DNA of 64,000 bases from Bacillota bacterium (GCA_023398375.1 JAEWSH010000073.1:1-64000); one strand, 5' to 3'. Positions 1 through 9,477 are shown, numbered from the stretch's first letter. Numbers and translations are program-made. The notes: generated by a model from the letters alone, not told the origin.

Positions 1-19
1 ATGTGTTATTGTATTCATG

Positions 20-90
20 ACGGTTGAAGTTCCTTTTATATAGAATTGTTTTTTGTGGTGATTAACATTCTATAGGACTCAACCGTTTTT
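20..90 (+). terminator. Intrinsic terminator of a gene left of the window
   Basis: Outer arms ACGGTTGA (20-27) and TCAACCGT (79-86) pair perfectly, and inner arms TATAGAAT (39-46) and ATTCTATA (67-74) extend the stem. The right arm runs into TTTTT. This probably ends a plus-strand gene outside the window, so the first operon here has its own promoter. Confidence 0.6.
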
Positions 91-156
91 GTATAGTTGT
101 AGGTGTCACATCAATTGTAACCCAACACGTTCATATAAAAATAAAAGCATTTTTGA

Positions 157-185
157 TTGACAAGAATTTTAAATCGTGATATAAA
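157..185 (+). promoter_or_regulatory. Sigma-A promoter of the first sugar operon
   Basis: A perfect -35 TTGACA (157-162), a 17-bp spacer and a -10 TATAAA (180-185). Transcription would start near 192, giving a leader of about 220 nt before the esterase gene. It is the best promoter match upstream of the operon. Confidence 0.7.
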
Positions 186-203
186 TACGTATATACGTAT
201 TTA
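182..203. promoter_or_regulatory. 22-bp palindromic operator overlapping -10 and start site
   Basis: Positions 182-203 are a perfect inverted repeat built on the core ACGTATATACGT. It covers the end of the -10 box and the expected start site, where a bound dimer would block RNA polymerase. The TACGTA-type core resembles sites of GntR/AraR-like sugar repressors (family knowledge). No such repressor gene lies in this window, so the binding protein is unknown. Confidence 0.6.
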
Positions 204-414
204 AAATCATCTAGTCCATTCTTAGCAAATCTTATAGTATATCTTTATAGTTCTGATTTGTATCTTCACTATCTCTTTTTTCCCAGTCTTTTTTTCACTT
301 TCTGATTTTCTTTCCCTCTATAAAAATGAATGTATTTGCCTAAAGAATATGCCTATTTTTTTAAGTACTCCGGCGATAGGATAAAAGTAAATAATGGAAA
401 CAAGGGAGAGAGAA

Positions 415-1314
415 ATGAAAGTAGAGACGTATAAGCTATATAAAGAAAAGAACAGTCCATATTTTGTTTCATATTTAATAGATGATTACAAAGAGTATCA
501 GAAGGGCAAAAAACGGCCGGCAGTTATTATATGTCCCGGTGGTGGGTATTTAAAGCTGTCAGAACGGGAAGGAGAACCGATAGCATTGGCGTTCTTACAG
601 AAGGGTTATCATGCTTTTGTCCTGAATTACAGTATAGGGGCCATGGATGGAACGAAATCAAATATGTCTCCCAAGGCTGTGCTGGAACTTGCTATGACAA
701 TTAAGGAGCTTCGTGATAATGGGGATAAATGGTTAGTGGATACATCTAATATAGTTTTAACAGGCTTTTCTGCAGGCGCACATGTGATAGCTATGTTCAG
801 TAACCGCTGGTCGGAACCATGGATTGCTAAAAGGCTGGGAACTACGAGTGAAAAATTAAGAGTAAAAGCAGTAGTTTTAGGATACCCGCTATGTGATATA
901 CAAGTTATGGTCAATACGCTGAAAAATGATGTAAAAATAAGTGATGATCTTAAAAATTTCCTTGAACTGTCAATGATAGCATTATGTGGTGAAAAGTATC
1001 CAGGCGGGGAAAAAGCAGAATACTACAGCCCTACTTGTCTTGTGAATGAATATACTCCGCCCACCTTTATCTGGCATACTGCGGATGATGAAATGGTATC
1101 GGCAGAAAATTCACTGTTGTATGCGCTGCAGTTATCACGATACCAAATTCCATATGAAGTACATATATTTGAAAATGGAGTTCATGGACTGGCCCTGGCG
1201 AATGAATTTACGGCCTGCCGACCGGAAGAGGTCAATTTACCATGTCAGGAATGGATCCAGTTATTGTTTGCCTGGCTGGAAAAGAGAATAATAATGGAAA
1301 AAAATAATGCATGA
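415..1314 (+). CDS. Alpha/beta-hydrolase, acetylxylan-esterase-like
   Basis: A 299-residue serine esterase. The oxyanion-type loop CPGGGY lies near residue 43, the nucleophile elbow GFSAGAH near 120, and an Asp/His pair follows in TADDEMV and ENGVHG. This is the BD-FAE/Axe family, whose members remove acetyl or feruloyl groups from plant-type sugars. No signal peptide is seen, so it should act in the cytoplasm on imported substrate. The start at 415 is chosen because GGGAG sits 8-9 nt upstream; the ATG at 394 lacks a good ribosome site. It is the first gene after the palindrome-controlled promoter and lies 250 bp before the ABC importer genes, which suggests deacetylation of an imported oligosaccharide (inference). 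Confidence 0.8.
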   Translation: MKVETYKLYKEKNSPYFVSYLIDDYKEYQKGKKRPAVIICPGGGYLKLSEREGEPIALAFLQKGYHAFVLNYSIGAMDGTKSNMSPKAVLELAMTIKELRDNGDKWLVDTSNIVLTGFSAGAHVIAMFSNRWSEPWIAKRLGTTSEKLRVKAVVLGYPLCDIQVMVNTLKNDVKISDDLKNFLELSMIALCGEKYPGGEKAEYYSPTCLVNEYTPPTFIWHTADDEMVSAENSLLYALQLSRYQIPYEVHIFENGVHGLALANEFTACRPEEVNLPCQEWIQLLFAWLEKRIIMEKNNA

Positions 1315-1478
1315 TAACAAAAAAAACTATATTATAGCCACATTTAGTGTAAAAAAGTAACTATTTTAAGAGCAGTGAATAGATTATGATTTCAAATAGA
1401 ATAAACAATGTTTATCCAATAACAGATGATGTCAGTCATTCTGTATATACTTTGCAAAGTGTAATTTTATGAAACTTA

Positions 1479-1517
1479 TTCATGACAAGTGAAGTGGTCT
1501 TACCGGTTCGTCTTGTT
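1479..1517. repeat. Copy of the TTCATGACAAGTGAAG repeat
   Basis: TTCATGACAAGTGAAG at 1479-1494 is identical to the copy at 21898-21913; the right half (GGTTCGTCTTGTT) is diverged. It lies 47 bp before the start of the sugar-binding lipoprotein gene. The remainder of the 1315-1563 gap also holds two short palindromes (1401-1415 and 1449-1460) but no clear promoter. Confidence 0.55.
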
Positions 1518-1563
1518 AACTTGCAGTACCACATAATAAAATTTTGGGAGGGTATACAAAAAG

Positions 1564-2925
1564 ATGAAAAAGAATTTATTAAGTAAGGTATTATCAGTAA
1601 TTTTAATTACGACTATGGTCTTGGCAGGCTGTAGTTCCCCAAGTAATGAGCCCGAAAAAGATAGTACCGAAAACACGGCAGTCCCGACAGAAAGTGAAAA
1701 AACAGTTGTCACATTCCAAACATGGAATCCAGCCGATGCAGGACCGGATAGTCCGATCTATCAAATAATCTCAGCCTTTGAAAAAGAGAACCCGAATATC
1801 AAAATAGATTATATTTATGTTGATTCGGGAAGTCATATGGAACAGCTGAAAGTAAAATTAATGGGTGGCGAAGGACCTGACATTTATGGGATGAGTACAG
1901 GTGCAAATTATAATGAATTCAGAGATTTTGAAGAAGACATTACATCCTATTGTAAAAATGCATGGGGAGATGAATGGGAATTTAAATTTTATTCAACCTG
2001 TAAGAATTTGCTGGAATCAGACGGTAAGTATTATGGTCTGCCACTTGGAATTACCTATGCAGGCTTTGCGTGGGCTGATAAAAATATGCTGGCAAGTTAT
2101 TCTCTCGATGTTCCAACTTCTTACGATGATTTATTAAACGTAAGCAAGGTATTGCGGGAAAACAATCAACTGCCTCTGGCAATTGGTGCAAAAGATGCCT
2201 GGGTAGATATTGATGCATGGATGAGTATAGCAAATGACGTGAATAGTGACAAGCTTTATTCGGCTATTGAAGGGAACACACCATTCACAGATGCTGATTT
2301 AGTAAAATCTTTTCAAATATGGCAGGACTGTTTTAAAGATGGTATTTTCCAAGATGGAGCTATTGGTATGACCCTATACAATGATGTTAACGATATGTTC
2401 CAAAAAGAAGGCAGTATTCCAATGTTCATCAACGGTTCATGGGCTTTAAATATGTATACGCTTTCAGATTCAGAAACGAAAAAGGTATTCAATTCGGAAG
2501 GAGCAGATCATGAAATATTTCTGATTGACTGGAATAATGATGGAAAAGTCTGTCCTGTAACTGCATCAACTGATGTTGTTTTATGTATGAATAAGGACTC
2601 CAAGGTAAAAGATGCTGCATTTAAATTTATGGATTATCTGGTTAATGAAGGACAGGATCTTCTTGTAAATAAATATCTTGAATATATGCCATCCCGCACC
2701 GATATGGAACTAAATATAGAAGGACTTAGTAAAAATGGACAGGAAGCCCTTAAAGTTGTATTGGACAATGCTTCTGATAATGTAGCGGGTACCAGATCAA
2801 TTGTTTATGCAGAATTAAATACTAAGATCTCAGATGAATTACAGGCACTTGCTGCGGGACAACTTACGCCGGAGGAAGCTGCCGAACAAATCGAGGCTGT
2901 CTCACAGACGATTGAGAGAGAGTAA
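1564..2925 (+). CDS. Sugar ABC transporter substrate-binding lipoprotein (family 1)
   Basis: A 453-residue extracellular solute-binding protein. The signal peptide ends in a lipobox LAGC with Cys23, so the mature protein is lipid-anchored outside the membrane. The body follows the family-1 pattern (TFQTWNP, EGPDIYGM, PMFINGSWAL). GGGAGG lies 12 nt before the ATG. The two permease genes follow directly; no ATPase is encoded nearby, so a shared MsmX-type ATPase probably energises it, as is common for this family in Firmicutes. The substrate cannot be read from sequence; an oligosaccharide is likely. Confidence 0.9.
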   Translation: MKKNLLSKVLSVILITTMVLAGCSSPSNEPEKDSTENTAVPTESEKTVVTFQTWNPADAGPDSPIYQIISAFEKENPNIKIDYIYVDSGSHMEQLKVKLMGGEGPDIYGMSTGANYNEFRDFEEDITSYCKNAWGDEWEFKFYSTCKNLLESDGKYYGLPLGITYAGFAWADKNMLASYSLDVPTSYDDLLNVSKVLRENNQLPLAIGAKDAWVDIDAWMSIANDVNSDKLYSAIEGNTPFTDADLVKSFQIWQDCFKDGIFQDGAIGMTLYNDVNDMFQKEGSIPMFINGSWALNMYTLSDSETKKVFNSEGADHEIFLIDWNNDGKVCPVTASTDVVLCMNKDSKVKDAAFKFMDYLVNEGQDLLVNKYLEYMPSRTDMELNIEGLSKNGQEALKVVLDNASDNVAGTRSIVYAELNTKISDELQALAAGQLTPEEAAEQIEAVSQTIERE

Positions 2926-2971
2926 ATGACTAAATGAAACGGTCAGAATAATTTTTGAAAGAGGACATATC

Positions 2972-3856
2972 ATGAAGCGACAGAGAATTACAGGATACTT
3001 ATATATATTACCGCTGGTGGTTCTATTCCTGTTATTTATTGTATATCCAATTGTCTATAACATTAAAGTTAGTTTCTATGACTGGAATGGAATAAGTATA
3101 CAGAAAGAATTTAATGGTCTCCAGAATTACAGATCAGTTTTGAACGATAAGGTCATGCTTCTGGTTGTTAAAAACTTTATTATTTTTGCATTTACAACGA
3201 TTATAATACAGGCGTTGATAGGATTGTTTTTTGCTACGATCCTAAAGAGTAAAATAAGATTTTCGCAGTTTTATCGTACATTGATTTACCTGCCAATTAT
3301 TGCAACTCCTGTTATTGTCGGGCAAATTTTTTCGAAGATCTTTGAAACTAACAGGGGATATCTGAATGAAATGCTAAAGATGATTCATCTGGAGGGATTG
3401 TGTCAGCAGTGGCTTTCCAACCCGAAGACTGCATTAGGTTGTATTATATTCGTCAATATATGGCAATGGACAGGATACAGTATGTTGTTATATTACACAA
3501 ACATGCTGAACATTTCTGAAGATATGTACGAAGCTGCAAGAATAGATGGAGCAGGAGCCTGGAAACAGTTCACTATGATCACGATTCCTTTACTAAGAGG
3601 AACCCACTATACGATATTTATTATGGGGATGATCGGTTCGCTGAAAACATTTGATATTCCATATGTGTTGACTTCTGCTGGTCCGAATCATGCTACAGAA
3701 TTTTTCTCAACATACATATATACGAAATCTTTCGATTTATTTAAACAGGGAGAGGCTTCGGCAATTGTTGTGATAATGTTCCTGCTGGCAATGGTAATAA
3801 CTGCTGTTCAGTTGCGTTTTTATTATAGGAATGATAAGGATAAGGAGCTGTCTTAA
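2972..3856 (+). CDS. Sugar ABC transporter permease, MalF/UgpA type
   Basis: A 294-residue inner-membrane permease with about six hydrophobic segments. The cytoplasmic EAA loop reads EAARIDGAGAWKQFTMITIP, the ATPase docking site of carbohydrate-uptake-1 importers. The family motif for the first permease also appears near the N-terminus (FYDWNG). GAGG lies 9 nt upstream of the ATG. It forms the importer with the binding protein before it and the second permease 2 bp after it. Confidence 0.92.
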   Translation: MKRQRITGYLYILPLVVLFLLFIVYPIVYNIKVSFYDWNGISIQKEFNGLQNYRSVLNDKVMLLVVKNFIIFAFTTIIIQALIGLFFATILKSKIRFSQFYRTLIYLPIIATPVIVGQIFSKIFETNRGYLNEMLKMIHLEGLCQQWLSNPKTALGCIIFVNIWQWTGYSMLLYYTNMLNISEDMYEAARIDGAGAWKQFTMITIPLLRGTHYTIFIMGMIGSLKTFDIPYVLTSAGPNHATEFFSTYIYTKSFDLFKQGEASAIVVIMFLLAMVITAVQLRFYYRNDKDKELS

Positions 3857-3858
3857 TA

Positions 3859-4653
3859 ATGAAATTTAAAAATATAAAAAAAATAATACTGCATGGCATA
3901 TGTATCATTGCGGCCGCGATATTTATGTATCCGATTGGTCTGATGCTGATAAAATCATTTGCTGTGGATGGAATTAAGAACTATTTGCTTGTTTTTGATA
4001 CATATAATCTATTCACTAATTTTATTAGCAGTATCCTTATAGTCGGATGCACGTTACTACTGGTTTGTATTGTTCTGTCACTCGCAGCTTTTGCGTTTTC
4101 AAAATTGGAATTTCCTTTCAAAAAAACGCTATATTATGTATTGCTCATGGGAATGATGATACCGACCTCTGCCCTGATATTCCCTTTATTTAATACGGTA
4201 AAAGGCATGGGAATGTTGGGTTCCCGATTATCTGTAGTGCTTCCGTATGTAACACTCAACAGTTGTTTCAGCCTAATGATGTTTAAGAATTATTTTGATG
4301 CATTGCCAAATCAACTGATGGAAGCAGCCCATATTGATGGGGCGAGCAGATTTCGTATTTTCTATTCCATTATGATGCCTGTTGCCAGACCAGGGCTGGC
4401 ATTTGTCTTAATTCAAACTTTTTTAAGCTCATGGAATGAATTACAAATGGCAATGATATTTATCAGTGATTCAGGCAAATTACCCTTGTCGGTGATACCT
4501 ACCCGTTTTTCAGCTTCCATCGTTTCCTCACAGTTTCCGACCAGAGTCATGTTTGCGGCCCTGACGATATGCCTTATTCCGATAGCGGTTTTTTATCTAT
4601 TTGCTTCTAAATCTTTGATTTCCGGATTAACACAAGGGGCTGTAAAGGGGTAG
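3859..4653 (+). CDS. Sugar ABC transporter permease, MalG/UgpE type
   Basis: A 264-residue permease with about six membrane segments and the EAA loop EAAHIDGASRFRIFYSIMMP. The sequence ends with the typical GLTQGAVKG tail of MalG-like proteins. Translation starts 2 bp after the previous stop, so the two permeases are probably translationally coupled. It partners the 2972 permease in a heterodimeric importer. Confidence 0.93.
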   Translation: MKFKNIKKIILHGICIIAAAIFMYPIGLMLIKSFAVDGIKNYLLVFDTYNLFTNFISSILIVGCTLLLVCIVLSLAAFAFSKLEFPFKKTLYYVLLMGMMIPTSALIFPLFNTVKGMGMLGSRLSVVLPYVTLNSCFSLMMFKNYFDALPNQLMEAAHIDGASRFRIFYSIMMPVARPGLAFVLIQTFLSSWNELQMAMIFISDSGKLPLSVIPTRFSASIVSSQFPTRVMFAALTICLIPIAVFYLFASKSLISGLTQGAVKG

Positions 4654-4670
4654 ATCAACTGAAAAAGAGA

Positions 4671-6536
4671 ATGGATATTCGAAAGAAACTTCACGATCTA
4701 AAAAGCAGGATTAGTTTTAAAATAAGCATAATAAACAGTGTATTTTTCTTTATTGCATTTGTTATTATTCTAATGGTTGCAAGTGCATTAAATTACAAAA
4801 TAATCAGTAGGAAGGAAGAACTGACATTTCGTTCTTACTTGGCTAATTCATTAATTTCTGTCGATGATAAGCTGAAAGATATGAACAGAGTTTCTCTTAT
4901 GAGTACATCTGGCGACAGGGTACAGAACATTCTTTTAAATTATCAGAAAAGGATTATCTATGAGAAGAATCAGGATGAAGAATATCTTAAGGAATACTAT
5001 ACTTCATTGGTAGAGATAAGAAGTGATATCAGCGGTATTTATATGTATGACTTGGAAACGCTGATTTTTTATCACGACAGTATGAATCCTTCTTTCCGAA
5101 GAAATGTGGATGCTTTTGCAATATTACAGGAAATAATGAAAAAGTCTGAAAAGTTACAACAGTCAAATTGTTATCTGGCGGTTGATAATCAACCAAGATT
5201 TATGAGGTATACTTCAAATTATGAAACAAATCCGTTTGCCCAGAACTGTATCTGGCTTCTGAGGGATGTTTATAGTTTTTCTCCCCATAAAAAGATAGGC
5301 AGTGTCGCATTAACAGTACAGGTGGAGACGATAAAAGATACATTGGATGAGAGTATAGGAGAGGAAATGTTCTATATCCTCTTAACGCAGTCCGGTGATA
5401 TTATCTGTTGTCAGGATGGAACTCTTATCGGAAAAAATATAAGGAGTATATCGCCAGGTATTTATAAAAGTCTTCAGACAGAAGGAAGTTCAGAGGCTGA
5501 GTGGGAAGGACAGATTTGTAAAACAATGAACCGGCAGTCTGATTATAGTAATCTGATTCTTGTGACAGGAAAGTCAGTAAATCATTTTGCAGAGGAAGCC
5601 ACAGAATTTATATGGTACAGCATAGTAATCGGTCTATTTATTGCCATGTTCATCGTAGTCTTAACGTTTCGAAATGTAGGTGCCATACTGAGACCACTGA
5701 AATTACTCGCAAATGAAATGTCTAACTTTAGCGAGAAAAGCTTGAAAGTTCAATATCCAGTCACCCAAAATTACGAAATAGGACAGCTGGTCAAAGCGTT
5801 CAATAGCATGGTGAATATGCTGGATCACTTAATTAAGACACAATATATTGATAAGGTAAAAATTAAGGAAAGTCAATTAAATGAGCAAAAGCTTTCCATG
5901 TTGTACCTTAAAAGCCAAGTGAATCCACATTTCCTATATAATACGCTGGATACCATAAAGATACGGGCTGAGATAAATAATGATAAAGATGTATCCTATA
6001 TGTTGATGGAACTGGTTAAATTTTTCCGCTTGAATGTAAAAGTGGATAATCAATTTGTTACGTTAGACCATGAATTCAGCCTGATCGATTCTTACCTGAA
6101 ATTGATGTGCTATCGTTATGAGAAGATAAAGTATCAGTACGATATTGATAAAATGCTTTTGAATGTAATGGTACCTAATTTTATTCTACAGCCGATTGTT
6201 GAAAATAGTCTGATTCATGGATTACGTGATAAAGGGTACAGAGGCAGTATTTATCTTGGTGCGCACAGAATGGAGGAAGCAGGTAAGATCGAAATTATTA
6301 TTAAGGACGATGGTGTAGGATTTAATAGGGATACGAAGGAGCGTATTAATACTATGCTGAGTGAATATGAAAGTAGCAGTAATAATGACCTGAATAAACG
6401 GAACAGTATTGGAATCATGAATGTTCAGAAGCGCTTGAAGATGTTTTATAAGGATAACTGCGGGTTACATTATACGGATAATGCCGATAAAGGAGTAACA
6501 GCGCATATTATAATTGAAGAAAAATATAAATTTTAA
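4671..6536 (+). CDS. Sensor histidine kinase, YesM/LytS type
   Basis: A 621-residue membrane kinase. One membrane segment lies near residues 20-40 and a second near 310-330, bracketing an extracellular sensor of about 270 residues. A HAMP region follows, then the His_kinase box NPHFLYNTLDT with the phospho-accepting His at residue 420. The ATP-binding N-box QPIVENSLIHG begins at 507, and DDGVGFN is the G1-type box. The ribosome site is weak (AAAGAGA). It sits between the permeases and the AraC-type regulator at 8139, its likely partner, and should sense the transported sugar, possibly together with the binding protein. Confidence 0.9.
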   Translation: MDIRKKLHDLKSRISFKISIINSVFFFIAFVIILMVASALNYKIISRKEELTFRSYLANSLISVDDKLKDMNRVSLMSTSGDRVQNILLNYQKRIIYEKNQDEEYLKEYYTSLVEIRSDISGIYMYDLETLIFYHDSMNPSFRRNVDAFAILQEIMKKSEKLQQSNCYLAVDNQPRFMRYTSNYETNPFAQNCIWLLRDVYSFSPHKKIGSVALTVQVETIKDTLDESIGEEMFYILLTQSGDIICCQDGTLIGKNIRSISPGIYKSLQTEGSSEAEWEGQICKTMNRQSDYSNLILVTGKSVNHFAEEATEFIWYSIVIGLFIAMFIVVLTFRNVGAILRPLKLLANEMSNFSEKSLKVQYPVTQNYEIGQLVKAFNSMVNMLDHLIKTQYIDKVKIKESQLNEQKLSMLYLKSQVNPHFLYNTLDTIKIRAEINNDKDVSYMLMELVKFFRLNVKVDNQFVTLDHEFSLIDSYLKLMCYRYEKIKYQYDIDKMLLNVMVPNFILQPIVENSLIHGLRDKGYRGSIYLGAHRMEEAGKIEIIIKDDGVGFNRDTKERINTMLSEYESSSNNDLNKRNSIGIMNVQKRLKMFYKDNCGLHYTDNADKGVTAHIIIEEKYKF

Positions 6537-6559
6537 CGATAATTAACAGGGAGGTTATT

Positions 6560-8119
6560 ATGGAACTTACGTATGAAGTGTATAGAGATAAAGTCAGGGG
6601 CTGCTGGACAGGGAAAAATATTGGTGGTGTACTGGGAGCGCCTTTTGAATGTTTGAGACAGGTAAATAATGTGGAATTTTACACACAAGATCTGACAATG
6701 GGTCCACCGCCAAACGATGATCTGGATTTACAGATTGTGTGGCTGGCAGCAGTAGAACGATATGGACGGAATGTAAATGCGTCTATATTAGGAGAATACT
6801 GGCTGTCCTATATCATTCCTAACTGGGTGGAATATGGAACCGGTAAATCTAATTTAAGAGCAGGTCTGCAGCCACCATTAAGTGGTATGATCGATAATAC
6901 ATATAAAGAAAGTTGTGGTTGTTTTATTCGCTCCGAAATATGGGCCTGCCTTGCACCGGGGCATCCGGATATTGCAGCCCGGTATGCTTATGAGGATGCT
7001 ATTGTTGACCATGAAGGAGAAGGAATGTATGGAGAAATATTTTTTGCAGCCCTTCAGAGTGCAGCGTTTATTATAAGTGATAACAGAAAATTAATAGAAA
7101 TCGGTCTGTCATATATTCCGGAAAACAGTATGATGGCCCAAGCAATTAAGAAGGCAGTGGAGTGCTATGATAATAAGGTCGAATTTTTGGAAGCAAGGAA
7201 ACTGATACACAATGTTGCTCCGGGTACCTTTGGAATTCAGGGCATTAAACTGAAAGATATAAAAGTAGAAGGCAATGAAGACATGGAATTGGGAATACCT
7301 GGATTTGATGCTCCGGAAAATGTTGCATTTGCTATAGCGGGATGGCTCTATGGAGAAGAAGATTTTGAAAAGAGCATTATTCTTGCCAATTCAATGGGAG
7401 AAGACACGGATTGCACCTGTGCAACACTAGGGGCTACTCTTGGAATTATTTTAGGAGAAGCAAAGCTTCCGGATAAATGGAAAGAGCCTCTCAATGATAA
7501 GATAGCTACTTTGTGTATCGACAAGACAAGCAGAGGCATCTGGGTTCCTGAAACGGCTAATGAACTTACCGATAGAGTAGTTCGTATCATGCCGGGCTTT
7601 CTCGGGCTAGAGTATTGTAATGTACTTAGTAAAGGTGGAATGCAAATAAGATGTAAGAATGAGGTTGAACTTTATGCAGAAAGCCCAGGAGCATATATGG
7701 CGGGTATTAATTCTCATTGTAAGGATGGAGATATTAATATAAAGGAATTAGTTACGTTGTCACCTTATATTACAAAGTATGAATTTCCGGCTTTCCGTGT
7801 TCTTGTAGATTATAATGACTCTATTTACTTTAAAAAAGGTGAGGATCGGAAAATTAAGATCAAAGTTTATAATGCTTTTTATTTAAATCAACAGCAGTGG
7901 GCAAAAATACGTATCTATATGCCAGACGGAGTTGAGATGCTAAGCAGTAGATCCGTAATGCTTCCCCTAAACAACTTAAGTGGCTCTCATGCAGAAGCTG
8001 AGTTTGAATTTAATGCCGTTAATTTTGATGAAGTTAAACTGGAATTTGTTGTTAGCATATCACTTGAGGGGCGTCATTCCAATGGAGCAGTAACGGTAGT
8101 TCTAATGCAGAATAATTAG
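6560..8119 (+). CDS. ADP-ribosylglycohydrolase-family protein in a sugar operon
   Basis: A 519-residue protein. Residues 1 to about 350 match the DraG/ARH fold: GCWTGKNIGGVLGAPFE at the start, the metal-binding stretch NDDLDLQ in place of the usual TDDT, and GEDTDCTCATLGA near the end of the domain. The metal-binding Asp residues are retained. About 150 residues of extra C-terminal sequence look beta-rich. Classical members remove ADP-ribose from proteins; this variant sits among sugar uptake genes, so it may hydrolyse a riboside or other N/O-glycoside (inference). GGGAGG lies 6 nt before the ATG. The kinase and regulator genes flank it closely. Confidence 0.8.
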   Translation: MELTYEVYRDKVRGCWTGKNIGGVLGAPFECLRQVNNVEFYTQDLTMGPPPNDDLDLQIVWLAAVERYGRNVNASILGEYWLSYIIPNWVEYGTGKSNLRAGLQPPLSGMIDNTYKESCGCFIRSEIWACLAPGHPDIAARYAYEDAIVDHEGEGMYGEIFFAALQSAAFIISDNRKLIEIGLSYIPENSMMAQAIKKAVECYDNKVEFLEARKLIHNVAPGTFGIQGIKLKDIKVEGNEDMELGIPGFDAPENVAFAIAGWLYGEEDFEKSIILANSMGEDTDCTCATLGATLGIILGEAKLPDKWKEPLNDKIATLCIDKTSRGIWVPETANELTDRVVRIMPGFLGLEYCNVLSKGGMQIRCKNEVELYAESPGAYMAGINSHCKDGDINIKELVTLSPYITKYEFPAFRVLVDYNDSIYFKKGEDRKIKIKVYNAFYLNQQQWAKIRIYMPDGVEMLSSRSVMLPLNNLSGSHAEAEFEFNAVNFDEVKLEFVVSISLEGRHSNGAVTVVLMQNN

Positions 8120-8138
8120 AGCTGGTGGGATTTTAAAT

Positions 8139-8906
8139 ATGAAAAAACTTAAGGTTTTGCTCGTAGATGATGAACTCACTATGCGGGAAGGGTTTAAAAA
8201 ACTTTTTCAATGGGAAGAACATGATTGTGTAGTAGTTGGAGAAGCCAGCGATGGTGTCGAGGCAATTAATCAAGTTGACATATGCCGACCGGATGTTATA
8301 ATTATGGATATCAATATTCCGATCATGAATGGACTGGAGGTCATCAGAATATTGAGAGCGAAATATCCGGAAATGGCTTTTATTGTTGTAAGCGGATATG
8401 ATGATTTCAATTATTGCAAAGAGGCAATTAAACTAAAAATTACCGATTACATACTGAAACCTGTTAATTATGAAGAGTTCGGAGAAGTTATTGATGAATT
8501 AAAGATTGCCCTGTATCAGGAATCATTGCGGCATAAGGAAAATATAATTGGTGAAAAGGATAAACTGATTTTTGAAATCACAAAATATATTCAGGAGCAT
8601 CTACAGGAAGAGATAACACTAAAAGTGTTGGCAGAAAAATTTTTTTTGAGTCCAGTTTATGTAAGCCAGCTTTTTAAAAACGAAATAGGAGTTAATTTTC
8701 TGACTTATTTGACCAATATACGTATTGAAAGAGCTAAAATATTACTAATGTCCAGCGGAACATCAGTATCTGACATAGCCGAAAAAGTAGGTTTTAAAGA
8801 TTACCGGGTATTTTCTAAGGTTTTTAAGAAAATGGAATCAATTCCCCCTTCTCAATTTCATAAGCATATTACAGAGATTTCAGATGGGCATAAAAATGAG
8901 ACGTAA
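8139..8906 (+). CDS. Response regulator, YesN/AraC type
   Basis: A 255-residue regulator. The receiver domain covers residues 4-120, with acidic residues DDE near 11 and the phosphorylated Asp57 in MDINIP. An AraC double helix-turn-helix covers about 145-250 (LKVLAEKFFLSPVYVSQLFK and VSDIAEKVGFKDYRVFSKVF). The long linker of larger YesN proteins is missing. It ends the operon before a strong terminator and probably activates the operon when phosphorylated by the kinase at 4671. Confidence 0.92.
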   Translation: MKKLKVLLVDDELTMREGFKKLFQWEEHDCVVVGEASDGVEAINQVDICRPDVIIMDINIPIMNGLEVIRILRAKYPEMAFIVVSGYDDFNYCKEAIKLKITDYILKPVNYEEFGEVIDELKIALYQESLRHKENIIGEKDKLIFEITKYIQEHLQEEITLKVLAEKFFLSPVYVSQLFKNEIGVNFLTYLTNIRIERAKILLMSSGTSVSDIAEKVGFKDYRVFSKVFKKMESIPPSQFHKHITEISDGHKNET

Positions 8907-8914
8907 TTGGATAT

Positions 8915-8954
8915 CCGCTCTAATCATCTTGGTGTGATTAGAGCGGCATTTTTT
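8915..8954 (+). terminator. Intrinsic terminator of sugar operon 1
   Basis: A perfect 12-bp stem, CCGCTCTAATCA (8915-8926) with TGATTAGAGCGG (8935-8946), an 8-nt loop, then a run of six T at 8949-8954. It closes the operon right after the response regulator. Confidence 0.92.
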
Positions 8955-8973
8955 AAGTTTTCGGAGGTATGAA

Positions 8974-9306
8974 ATGGATGATAATATTGTATACATCATG
9001 ATTGACTTAAGCGCAGCGCTTATTATGTTTTTATTGGGATTGTATTTTTATAAATCAAACGGGAAAGCAGCAAACATCTTAACAGGTTATAATATAAGAC
9101 CTGATGAAGAACGGAAAAATTACGATGAAGTTGAAATGTGTATTTCTTATGGAAAACGAATGATGGCTATGGCTGTTCCGTTTATGATTGGAGCAGTTAT
9201 TGACGGCTTTATTTCTGGGATAGGCAGCCTCATTGCCTGGGTGTGTTGGGGTATTCTATTCATACTATTATTAGTTGAGAGAACAAAAAGAGAAAAGAAA
9301 AAATAA
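8974..9306 (+). CDS. Small membrane protein, DUF3784-like
   Basis: A 110-residue protein with an N-terminal membrane helix (about 5-27), a cytoplasmic stretch containing LTGYNIRPDEERKNYDE, and two further helices (about 65-100) before a basic tail. This layout and the GYN..DEE..YD stretch match DUF3784 proteins of clostridia, whose function is unknown. CGGAGG lies 8 nt before the ATG. It stands alone between two terminators, with only 19 bp between the first one and its start, so its own promoter must overlap that terminator or it lives on read-through. Confidence 0.7.
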   Translation: MDDNIVYIMIDLSAALIMFLLGLYFYKSNGKAANILTGYNIRPDEERKNYDEVEMCISYGKRMMAMAVPFMIGAVIDGFISGIGSLIAWVCWGILFILLLVERTKREKKK

Positions 9307-9335
9307 AATCGATGGTTGCAATCAATGATATGAGG

Positions 9336-9362
9336 TGCGGAGTAGGAAACTACTCCGCATTT
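9336..9362 (+). terminator. Hairpin terminator after DUF3784 gene
   Basis: A 10-bp perfect stem TGCGGAGTAG/CTACTCCGCA with a GAAA loop (9336-9359), followed by TTTAAATT. The T tract is weak but the hairpin is strong. Confidence 0.7.
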
Positions 9363-9477
9363 AAATTATAACAAAAGGATAAGTAAAAAAAATAATATAA
9401 TAAAATGTAGCAAGGCAAATCATTAGGTGGATTTGATTCGTTATATTATCAGGGGGACGCCTCAGGGAGGTACTATT

